In this document: in pieces, positions 1 through 5,132 of the stretch
Layout: each line of letters opens with the position of its first letter
How positions within the stretch are numbered: the stretch's first letter is position 1
Notes under the pieces: model-generated
What the model was told of the DNA's origin: nothing
Databases searched by the model: none
Seen by the model: only the letters and a program-made list of their open reading frames with translations
Origin: Planctomycetota bacterium
GTDB lineage: Bacteria; Planctomycetota; SZUA-567
NCBI GenBank assembly: GCA_031270145.1
Contig: JAISYD010000185.1
Span: 1-5,567, forward strand
DNA: 5,567 bases
Reading direction: 5' to 3'
Position numbers and translations under genes: made by a program

Positions 1-336
1 GCGCTCCAGGTTGGCCGCTCCGCCCAGACGGAAGGTGGTCTGGGAAACGTCGTCAAAATCGTCGTCCAGCCAATCGTAGCCCAGGGCGGCGCCGATATCC
101 ATCCTATCAAGCGCGCCCAGCGCCGCCGGATTCGCCCCGAGCGAGGCGGCGACGTCGGCCAGGCCCCGCCCCGCCCCGCCCAAGGCGGCGGCCCGGGCGC
201 CCTTGGGCGCCACCGAGCCGATGCCGCGGTAGGTGTTGACGTAGAATTCGCCGGAATCGCCGGCCCCGGCCGCCGCCAAAGGCCCCAGAGCCAGAACCAA
301 GGCGACGCCGAACAATTTGTTCCAGCCAGCCGTCAT
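1..336 (-). CDS. Outer-membrane beta-barrel protein, FadL/PorV-like N-terminus (partial, 3' end outside window)
   Basis: The visible 112 codons begin at an ATG at 336 and stay open to the window edge. A GAGGG ribosome-binding site lies 7 nt upstream. Residues 1-24 form a Sec signal peptide: Lys7, a hydrophobic core at about 8-22 (FGVALVLALGPLAAA), then AGAGD as the likely cleavage region. The mature start contains GARAAALGGAGRGLADVAAS followed by GANPAALGAL at about residues 46-76. This resembles the opening of FadL/OmpP1 and PorV/PorQ-type barrels (small-residue-rich R-A-x-x-LGGA, then a variable stretch, then NPAxL), which is known to fold as the N-terminal plug or first strand. The protein is therefore probably exported to the outer membrane, perhaps for hydrophobic-solute transport or as a secretion-system accessory. 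The substrate cannot be told from this fragment. It is transcribed away from birA, and I found no convincing promoter for it. The family call rests on one motif region only. Confidence 0.72.
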   Translation of the reverse strand, partial: MTAGWNKLFGVALVLALGPLAAAGAGDSGEFYVNTYRGIGSVAPKGARAAALGGAGRGLADVAASLGANPAALGALDRMDIGAALGYDWLDDDFDDVSQTTFRLGGAANLER

Positions 337-424
337 GCGAAAGCCCTCGAAAAAAATGGATGCCCTCAAACCCAACCCTGACTTTCCCGCCGTTAGGGAT
401 TGTCTTTCAGCCTATCCGGAAAGC

Positions 425-450
425 GCGGCGGAATTATCCGCAATCGCCGC
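425..450. repeat. GC-rich dyad in the divergent spacer, possible operator
   Basis: GCGGCG at 425-430 is the reverse complement of CGCCGC at 445-450. A shorter nested dyad, GCGG-AATTAT-CCGC, lies at 428-441. It sits just upstream of the birA -35 box, between two divergent genes, where a regulator could act on both. In sequence this GC-rich, such short arms also arise by chance. The rest of the 195-bp spacer (337-531) holds the birA promoter and ribosome-binding site and nothing else I can identify. Confidence 0.25.
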
Positions 451-479
451 TTGCGCCGGCGCTGGGCCGCCGCTATACT
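451..479 (+). promoter_or_regulatory. Sigma70-like promoter for birA
   Basis: TTGCGC at 451-456 and TATACT at 474-479 are separated by exactly 17 bp. The -10 box matches the consensus at five of six positions and the -35 box at three of six. Transcription would start near 486, leaving a leader of about 45 nt before the TTG start of birA at 532. This also argues against the upstream in-frame ATG at 400, which lies before the promoter. Confidence 0.55.
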
Positions 480-516
480 TATTTTCGGCGAAATTGCCGG
501 GAATGCCGTTCAAACC

Positions 517-522
517 AGGGAG
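517..522 (+). promoter_or_regulatory. Ribosome-binding site that fixes the birA TTG start
   Basis: AGGGAG lies 9 nt upstream of the TTG at 532. No in-frame ATG occurs between the promoter and the first conserved ligase residues, so this site decides the start. Confidence 0.6.
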
Positions 523-531
523 AATTTACGC

Positions 532-1350
532 TTGCCGCTGATCCGGGCCGCGCCAGAGGAACGGAAGGATGCGGCCGGCGTTGGCGAGTTCACCTTCGCC
601 AAGCCGGCCTGGGTGGATGAAGCCGGCTCCACCAACGACGATCTGAAGCGGCTCCTGGCCGGCGCGGCGCCGCCGGAACCGGGCTTTGTGCTGGCGGCCA
701 GGCGGCAGACACGGGGCCGGGGGCGTCTTGGCAATTCCTGGCAAACCATCCCCAACCGCGATTTGGCCTTTTCGTTTTATTGGGCCGGGGAGATATCCCC
801 GGGGAAAGCCGGAAGCCTGCCCATGGCCTGCGCCCTAGGCATCGGCGATTTCCTCGCCGCGCCCGGGCTGGAGATAACCACGCATTGCCGCTGGCCGAAC
901 GACGTGATGACGGAAAGGGGCAAGATCGGCGGCATCCTGACCGAATCGCGCTCCGCCGGTAGCGGCATCCGCTTAGTCGTCGGCATCGGCCTGAACGCGG
1001 GAAGCCGGGCCGGGCGGGGCGAAGAGGCGGGAACAGCCGCCTCAATCGCGGATTTCGCCGGCTCCGTTCCTGGGCAGGAGGATTTGCTCGCCGGGTTGCT
1101 CCCTTTTCTCGCCGCCAGGATCGCGGCCTGGAACCGGGGCGGCTTTGCCGCCATCCGCGCCGACCTGGAGGCCCGGCTTTGGGATCCCGGGACGCCGGTC
1201 CGCGTCCGAAGCTCGGCCGGCATCCTGGCCGGCCGGATCGCCGGACTGGGGGAAGAGGGGGAATTGCTGTTGGCGACAAGGGCGGGAACCATATCGGCGG
1301 CCAGCTCATCCGCCCTTGATTGGGGCGTTGCCGGGCAAGACGATGATTGA
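532..1350 (+). CDS. birA: Biotin--[acetyl-CoA-carboxylase] ligase, no DNA-binding domain
   Basis: This is a cytoplasmic enzyme that makes biotinyl-5'-AMP from biotin and ATP and transfers biotin to a lysine of carrier proteins such as AccB. The 272-residue product carries the family hallmarks in order: a DEAGSTN motif at about 29-35, the biotin/ATP loop GRGRLG at 62-67 followed by NSW, RWPND at 120-124, GKIGGILTE at 130-138, GIGLN at 151-155, and a small SH3-like C-terminal domain from about 218 (WDPGTPVRVRSSAGILAGRIAG). There is no N-terminal winged helix, so this is the monofunctional type, a ligase but not a biotin-operon repressor. In E. coli BirA the motif reads KWPND; here the lysine is arginine (R120), a conservative change. 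The start is a TTG with AGGGAG 9 nt upstream. An in-frame ATG at 400 would add 44 residues unlike any ligase and precedes the promoter. No carboxylase gene is nearby, so the biotin substrate is encoded elsewhere. Confidence 0.93.
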   Translation: MPLIRAAPEERKDAAGVGEFTFAKPAWVDEAGSTNDDLKRLLAGAAPPEPGFVLAARRQTRGRGRLGNSWQTIPNRDLAFSFYWAGEISPGKAGSLPMACALGIGDFLAAPGLEITTHCRWPNDVMTERGKIGGILTESRSAGSGIRLVVGIGLNAGSRAGRGEEAGTAASIADFAGSVPGQEDLLAGLLPFLAARIAAWNRGGFAAIRADLEARLWDPGTPVRVRSSAGILAGRIAGLGEEGELLLATRAGTISAASSSALDWGVAGQDDD

Positions 1351-1364
1351 CCGCTATTTTTCGC

Positions 1365-1392
1365 TTTCCTTGCCCGGCGCTTTGGCTATACT
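1365..1392 (+). promoter_or_regulatory. Probable promoter for the heavy-metal-associated protein gene
   Basis: TATACT at 1387-1392 is the same -10 hexamer as the birA promoter. The best-spaced -35 candidate is weak (TTTCCT at 1365-1370, 16-bp spacer). A better-looking TTGCCC at 1370-1375 is too close, with an 11-bp spacer. Transcription would start near 1398, about 29 nt before the ATG at 1427. I see no CueR-type dyad with a long spacer, so the sequence shows no sign of copper-responsive control. The element lies just past the end of birA. Confidence 0.4.
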
Positions 1393-1426
1393 GATAGGCG
1401 CGTCCGTTCAGGACTTAGGAGTCTCC

Positions 1427-1645
1427 ATGGCTGAAGAACAATGTGTGGTTATCCCGGTCGGCGGCATGACCTGCGACCATTGCGCCGCCTCGGTCACCAA
1501 GGCGCTTTCGGCCCAGTCCGGGGTTTCCGGCGTGAGGGTGAACCTGAAAAAAGGCGAGGCTGCGGTCACGGGGAGGACTCTGAACATCCCGGCGCTCAAG
1601 GCCGCCATCGAGGAACTGGGGTTTGACGCCGGTGAAACGGCCTGA
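1427..1645 (+). CDS. Heavy-metal-associated (HMA) domain protein, CopZ-like metallochaperone
   Basis: This 72-residue soluble protein is a single HMA domain. The metal-binding loop is GGMTCDHCAASV at about 12-23, with Cys15 and Cys18 in the classic MxCxxC arrangement. It is followed by the family pattern GVSGVRVNLKKGEAAV (32-47) and a C-terminal helix LKAAIEELGF (57-66) typical of the beta-alpha-beta-beta-alpha-beta fold. Such proteins bind Cu(I) or similar soft metals and hand them to P1B-type ATPases or regulators. No ATPase or metal regulator is present here, so the metal is not determined; MerP-like or orphan chaperone roles are possible. The ATG at 1427 has AGGAG 5 nt upstream and a -10 box about 35 nt upstream. 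An in-frame ATG at 1343, overlapping the birA stop, would add 28 residues but has no good ribosome-binding site. The next gene begins 73 bp downstream. Confidence 0.88.
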   Translation: MAEEQCVVIPVGGMTCDHCAASVTKALSAQSGVSGVRVNLKKGEAAVTGRTLNIPALKAAIEELGFDAGETA

Positions 1646-1676
1646 CGCTTGTCCGGCGGCGCGGATTGCCCATTCT

Positions 1677-1703
1677 CCGCCTACTTCCGAATTCTGAAGG
1701 CGG
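1677..1703 (+). other. Imperfect stem-loop in the leader of the 795-residue protein gene
   Basis: CCGCC at 1677-1681 pairs with GGCGG at 1699-1703, and TTC at 1685-1687 with GAA at 1696-1698. This leaves a 3-nt bulge and an 8-nt loop. No T-run follows, so it is not a canonical intrinsic terminator. It ends 4 nt before the GGGAG ribosome-binding site of the next gene. It could attenuate read-through or affect translation, or may be a chance fold in GC-rich DNA. Confidence 0.25.
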
Positions 1704-1707
1704 GCAC

Positions 1708-1712
1708 GGGAG
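1708..1712 (+). promoter_or_regulatory. Ribosome-binding site that fixes the GTG start at 1719
   Basis: GGGAG is 6 nt upstream of GTG 1719. The nearby ATG at 1715 opens only a four-codon frame (MSDD, stop TAG at 1727-1729), and the in-frame ATG at 1770 lacks a good site. GTG 1719 is therefore preferred. Confidence 0.55.
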
Positions 1713-1718
1713 CGATGA

Positions 1719-4106
1719 GTGACGACTAGCGACGACGGTTTTTCCTTCGGTGCGCCGGCCATCGGGGTCATGGATAACGACGACCCCGGCGACGGAAAAT
1801 CCACTACGGCGATCATTGATGTGCTGGGCGAGCCGGTGTCGCGTAGCGAAGCCAAAAGCCTTGGCTACTCGTCGTTCGGCAATTTGCGCGCCGGCTCCAC
1901 CCGCGCCGTCACCAGGATTATGCATCGGCCCCTGCCGCCGGATCTGGAGGCGCCGCTGGCCGACAAAATGGAAACGGCCTGGAACCATCTGCGGTGCAAC
2001 GAGCTGGACGAAGCCATGACCCTGGCCCAGGAGGTGGCCTGGGAAAAACCCGATCTTGTCTCGGCCAAGCTGCTGATCGCCCGCTGTTTCATCGTCCGCG
2101 ACCAAAACGACAAGGCGCTGGCCATCCTGTCCGCCATCCCCGACCCGGAGCGGGACGCGGAGATTCTATATTACACCGGCTTTTGCCAAAGCCGGCTGGG
2201 CAAGACCAAGGAGGCCATCGCCACCCTGCAGCAAAGCCAAAAGAACTCCACCGACACCCTAATCCGCCAACGGGCCGGCGATCTCCTGCTGAGCCTCCGG
2301 GGCGAGAAGTCGATTTGCCCCCTGTGCGGCCGCAAGTTCGACTACGAGTCCCTGGTCGAGGCGGGCGACAGGCTGCTCTGCCCGGATTGCGCCAGGGAGG
2401 AACTCGAAAAAGCCGGGGACGACGATCCGGAGGATGGTGAAACCAACGCCAAGCGGCGCAAGCGTTTGCGGCCGCCCCTTACCCCGGTCGAAATGGCTAT
2501 ACGGATCGTCTTTGTCCTGTTCTTCTTCTTCATGTTGGGGTTCTCGGTCTACTTGGTGTACCTGCTGTCGCCCGAGCATTACAAATGGCTGCGCTCAAAC
2601 CTCCCATATGTCGGCGAATTCATGCCGCCGCCGCCGTACATCCCGCCGCCGCCGTCCAGCCTCCCGGTCTATCGGCCGCCCCGGGTCCTCCCGGCGGTGG
2701 ACTTCAGTTCCCCGCCGCTGCAGAAGGCCATGGCCAGGGTGCCGGTCACCCATAAATTGGCGTTGGACGGCATGAGCATCGGGAAGGGCGAGTTCAAGGT
2801 CGAATTCGACCCCGTCCCGTCGGGGCCATTCGAGTTGGACAAGCAAAATGGGATTTTGACCTGGACGCCGTCGCTGGAGGACGGGGGGAAGACCTTCACC
2901 ATCACCTTCGACGCCGATTTGGACGAAGCCAGGGCCAATAAACAAGTCAACCGGCTCACCGTCAGCGACGGCCCCCAATTCAGGCGGCTCGGGACCCTGC
3001 CGAACGCCAGCCCGGGCAAAACGGCGTTCATGATCGCCTCCGACATCACCGGGGACGGGGAAGTGGAATTGGCGCTGTTCAGCGGCGACTACTGGCGGGG
3101 GGAAATCGCCATTTTCTCGCCCGGGGCGGACGGCGGATCGCGGCGGATGGCCACAGCCGCGCTCTCCGGCCGCCCGGCCGGGATGGGATTCATCAAGGCG
3201 GACGAGGAAACCTGGCTGGCCGTCCCCGACTATTGGAACTCGCGCCTGCGCTTCTTCGCCTTCCGCAACCAGAGCCTGGCGGAAATGTCGATGGACATTG
3301 ATTTGCCTGGCCGGCCCATCCTGGCCGGCTTCAACGCCGAGACCTCCGTCTCCGCCGTACTCTGCCAAATCAACGGGGAGACGCGCCTGATTTGCTACCG
3401 CCAACTGGGCCAGCTCGCCAACGAGCGGATCGGGGACTGGAAACTCCCGAACGGCTATATCTGGCGCCGCATTTTCGTTTTGCCGGTTCCCGGCCGGGAG
3501 ATCCCGGCGATTGTCGCCATGGGCAGCTCCTTCGGCCGTACCGTCCTGCTCATGGAGCCCGGGGAGGCGCAAGCCAAAATAATCCAACGGACCGGCTGGG
3601 ACGGGATACTGATAGACGCGGTTCCGTCGAGCGTCCGCCCGGCCATCCATTGCCTCTGGGACAAAAACGGCAGGCGCTTCGCCGGAATCCTGGAAATCCC
3701 CGTTTCCGCCGCGCCGCCCAATGCCTCGGGCGCCGCCGAGAGGAATCCGTCCGCCTCGGATACCGCGCCCGCCCTTGGCGCCCGGGCCGTCCGGGAAACC
3801 GCCCGGGACTTCAAGGAAATAAGGGTGGTGGGTCCTCCGGCCCTTTGCGGTTTCGCCGCGCTCAACCAGTCCGGTTCCAGCGCGGATATTATGATCCTCG
3901 GCGCCTCGCGGCTGGATGTAGCGTTCGATTACGGTGCGCCCGGCTCCGACAATGTGTATTCCTGGCCGCTCCCGGCCCCGGCGCGCCTGTTCGGCCAATT
4001 GACGCCCATATCCAAGCCGGACGCGGAAAACCCGGAAGTCGCCTTTATGGACGCGGACGGCAATATCTGGGCCATCGCCATGGCGGTGACGGTGGAAAAC
4101 CAATAA
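1719..4106 (+). CDS. Single-pass membrane protein: TPR-like helices, zinc ribbon, TM segment, Pro-rich stalk, FG-GAP/propeller-like ectodomain (function unknown)
   Basis: I do not recognise this 795-residue protein as a named family. Domain order: an acidic, probably disordered start (1-80); TPR-like helix pairs at about 82-192 (AWNHLRCNELDEAMTLAQEV and ILYYTGFCQSRLGKTKEAIA are typical repeat sequences); a zinc ribbon with Cys200, Cys203, Cys221 and Cys224 (CPLC and CPDC, 17 residues apart); a basic cluster KRRKRLR (245-251); and one transmembrane helix at about 259-283. Beyond the membrane come a proline-rich stretch (303-324), an Ig-like/He_PIG-like segment (about 345-415, with GILTWTPSLEDGG), and a long beta-rich region (about 420-795). 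That region has FG-GAP-like calcium-loop signatures: DITGDGEVE (442-450), DKNGR (648-652) and DADGN (778-782). An Ala/Pro-rich linker (665-695) interrupts it. Basic residues before the helix predict a cytoplasmic N-terminus and a periplasmic C-terminus. The protein could link a cytoplasmic partner-binding module to an external ligand- or protein-binding propeller. The next gene starts 12 bp downstream. Confidence 0.85.
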   Translation: MTTSDDGFSFGAPAIGVMDNDDPGDGKSTTAIIDVLGEPVSRSEAKSLGYSSFGNLRAGSTRAVTRIMHRPLPPDLEAPLADKMETAWNHLRCNELDEAMTLAQEVAWEKPDLVSAKLLIARCFIVRDQNDKALAILSAIPDPERDAEILYYTGFCQSRLGKTKEAIATLQQSQKNSTDTLIRQRAGDLLLSLRGEKSICPLCGRKFDYESLVEAGDRLLCPDCAREELEKAGDDDPEDGETNAKRRKRLRPPLTPVEMAIRIVFVLFFFFMLGFSVYLVYLLSPEHYKWLRSNLPYVGEFMPPPPYIPPPPSSLPVYRPPRVLPAVDFSSPPLQKAMARVPVTHKLALDGMSIGKGEFKVEFDPVPSGPFELDKQNGILTWTPSLEDGGKTFTITFDADLDEARANKQVNRLTVSDGPQFRRLGTLPNASPGKTAFMIASDITGDGEVELALFSGDYWRGEIAIFSPGADGGSRRMATAALSGRPAGMGFIKADEETWLAVPDYWNSRLRFFAFRNQSLAEMSMDIDLPGRPILAGFNAETSVSAVLCQINGETRLICYRQLGQLANERIGDWKLPNGYIWRRIFVLPVPGREIPAIVAMGSSFGRTVLLMEPGEAQAKIIQRTGWDGILIDAVPSSVRPAIHCLWDKNGRRFAGILEIPVSAAPPNASGAAERNPSASDTAPALGARAVRETARDFKEIRVVGPPALCGFAALNQSGSSADIMILGASRLDVAFDYGAPGSDNVYSWPLPAPARLFGQLTPISKPDAENPEVAFMDADGNIWAIAMAVTVENQ

Positions 4107-4110
4107 GGAG
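4105..4110 (+). promoter_or_regulatory. Ribosome-binding site coupling the two envelope genes
   Basis: AAGGAG overlaps the TAA stop of the upstream gene and is 8 nt from GTG 4119. An ATG at 4124 lies in another frame, whose product has no signal peptide and ends at 4321. The spacing therefore selects the GTG and suggests translational coupling. Confidence 0.65.
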
Positions 4111-4118
4111 TCGCGCCG

Positions 4119-5000
4119 GTGAGATGCGCCAGATTGTTTCTTTTTTGCCTACTTCCGCTCCTGATCCCCGCCGTTCCGGCGGCGGCCGAGCCGAGAATCC
4201 GGCCGCTGGCCCAGCCATCGGCAAGGCTGCCAACCAGGCCGATAACCGAATCGGGCGGAAAACCGCCAGCCAGGCCGACGGCCATGCCGATGGCCGGACC
4301 GGGCGGAAAACCGGCGGTTAGGCCGGCCGACGCGATCGAAGCGGCTGTCCAACCCGGAACCAGGCCGCCAGTCCAGTCGCCGGCCGAATCAAGCGAAAAA
4401 CCGGCGGTCGCTCCGGGACGGGATCTAGCCGCTTCGGAGGAGGCGATCAAGGCGGAGGCGGGCGGCGACCCGCTGAAAGCGGCGCTCGCCGCCGAGGAGG
4501 TTGCCTACGCCATTCTTTACCGGGACATGTCAAGTTGGAAAGCCGAAAATGTCCGCGAATTGGCGCGGATGCTCCACACCCTTCCGGATTCCGTCGCCGC
4601 GCAGATACTTTGGCTGGCCGCCTCGGCTCCGGAAACCGTCGACATCGGCCCGATTTTCACCGCCGCGCTTTCCTCGCCCTCGGCCGTCATCCGCGGCCAG
4701 GCGGTCGACATCTTGGCCAACCTGCATCCGCCGGAATTGCGCCGCCGGCTTCTCCTTGGCCTCCTGCGGGCGGATGGCGGTTCCAAGGCGGTGCTCCACT
4801 CGATCGACGGCCGGGCGGCCAAGCCCTTCCCCTCCTCGGTGCGGAGTCTCATGGAGGTGATGGAATTGCTCGAGCCCGCCCAAAAGGAGGTCGCCGCCGC
4901 GGTGGCGGCGCGCCTGAAAAACCTGACCCGGGTCAATGTCCCGGCCACCGCCGAGGCCTGGCGCGATTGGTGGAAGGCAAATTCGCGGCAGTATGACTGA
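4119..5000 (+). CDS. Secreted protein: signal peptide, Pro-rich low-complexity region, HEAT-like helical domain (function unknown)
   Basis: This 293-residue protein has a clear Sec signal peptide: MRCAR, hydrophobic core LFLFCLLPLLIPAV, and cleavage probably after AAA at 21-23. Residues 24-103 are low-complexity, rich in Pro, Arg, Ala and Gly, with degenerate repeats of the form GGKPxxRP (46-53 and 62-69) and a diverged SEKPAVAP (92-99). Such regions often span peptidoglycan or act as flexible tethers. From about 105 the protein is all-helical. AALSSPSAVIRGQAVDILANL (182-202) looks like a HEAT repeat, and the C-terminus carries AWRDWWKAN (280-288), a tryptophan motif I associate with HEAT-type repeat proteins. 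No catalytic motif is visible. The gene follows the 795-residue membrane protein by 12 bp with a ribosome-binding site overlapping that stop, so an operon partnership in the periplasm is likely. The start is the GTG at 4119. I do not recognise the family; a scaffold role is inferred from the repeats only. Confidence 0.82.
   Translation: MRCARLFLFCLLPLLIPAVPAAAEPRIRPLAQPSARLPTRPITESGGKPPARPTAMPMAGPGGKPAVRPADAIEAAVQPGTRPPVQSPAESSEKPAVAPGRDLAASEEAIKAEAGGDPLKAALAAEEVAYAILYRDMSSWKAENVRELARMLHTLPDSVAAQILWLAASAPETVDIGPIFTAALSSPSAVIRGQAVDILANLHPPELRRRLLLGLLRADGGSKAVLHSIDGRAAKPFPSSVRSLMEVMELLEPAQKEVAAAVAARLKNLTRVNVPATAEAWRDWWKANSRQYD
4253..4417 (+). repeat. Degenerate in-frame repeats encoding the GGKPxxRP motif
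   Basis: Three copies of a GGCGGAAAACCG-like unit begin near 4253, 4301 and 4391 (the third diverged to AAGCGAAAAACCG). The spacings are 48 and 90 nt, both multiples of three, so the repeat is kept at protein level. It lies in the proline-rich region of the secreted protein and probably arose by internal duplication. Confidence 0.5.
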
Positions 5001-5035
5001 TGGCTGGCTTGTTTCCGCCGCCCGCCGGCTTTCCC

Positions 5036-5063
5036 TGGAAACGCGGGGGCGGATCGGTATAAT
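5036..5063 (+). promoter_or_regulatory. Sigma70-like promoter for the CheD-like gene
   Basis: A perfect TATAAT -10 box is at 5058-5063. TGGAAA at 5036-5041 is the best -35 candidate, with four of six matches and a 16-bp spacer. Transcription would start near 5070, which suggests the CheD-like gene is transcribed separately from the envelope pair. No intrinsic terminator separates the two. Confidence 0.5.
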
Positions 5064-5070
5064 GAAGCGG

Positions 5071-5094
5071 CCGGTTTCCGTAATTTTCGGCCGG
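5071..5094 (+). other. Small stem-loop in the 5' leader of the CheD-like gene
   Basis: CCGG (5071-5074) can pair with CCGG (5091-5094), and CCG (5078-5080) with CGG (5088-5090). This gives a 7-bp bulged stem with loop TAATTTT. The right arm overlaps the start of GGAGG (5093-5097), just before the in-frame ATG at 5100. It may hide that site and favour the ATG at 5133. It is weak on sequence alone. Confidence 0.25.
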
Positions 5095-5113
5095 AGGCGA
5101 TGTCTCGGCCGCT

Positions 5114-5120
5114 GGAGGAG
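5114..5120 (+). promoter_or_regulatory. Ribosome-binding site for the ATG at 5133
   Basis: GGAGGAG is 12 nt from ATG 5133, somewhat long but usable. The competing ATG at 5100 has GGAGG only 2 nt upstream, which is too close. Start 5133 is preferred; 5100 would add 11 residues. Confidence 0.5.
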
Positions 5121-5132
5121 AATCTTCCGTCC

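Noticed and set aside
400..531. Upstream ATG start for birA at 400
   Set aside because: It precedes the promoter at 451-479 and adds 44 residues unrelated to ligases. TTG 532 has a well-spaced AGGGAG.
590..1309. 239-codon open frame on the minus strand within birA
   Set aside because: It is the shadow of a gene with unmistakable biotin-ligase motifs, and its product is rich in Arg, Pro and Ser without structure.
1677..1703. Intrinsic terminator after the HMA gene
   Set aside because: The hairpin is bulged and is followed by GCACGGGAG, not a T-run, so it does not meet the definition.
2595..4103. 502-codon open frame on the minus strand
   Set aside because: It lies opposite the 795-residue gene. 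Its product is Gly/Arg/Pro-rich with no recognisable domain, as expected for an antisense shadow in GC-rich coding DNA.
3392..4321. 309-codon open frame on the plus strand bridging the two envelope genes
   Set aside because: It is out of frame with both real genes. The translation is Arg/Gly/Pro-rich without motifs, and the real frames carry signal-peptide and domain features.
5028..5045. Terminator after the secreted protein gene
   Set aside because: TTTCC-CT-GGAAA is a perfect 5-bp palindrome but has a 2-nt gap and no T-run. It is too short to terminate transcription.
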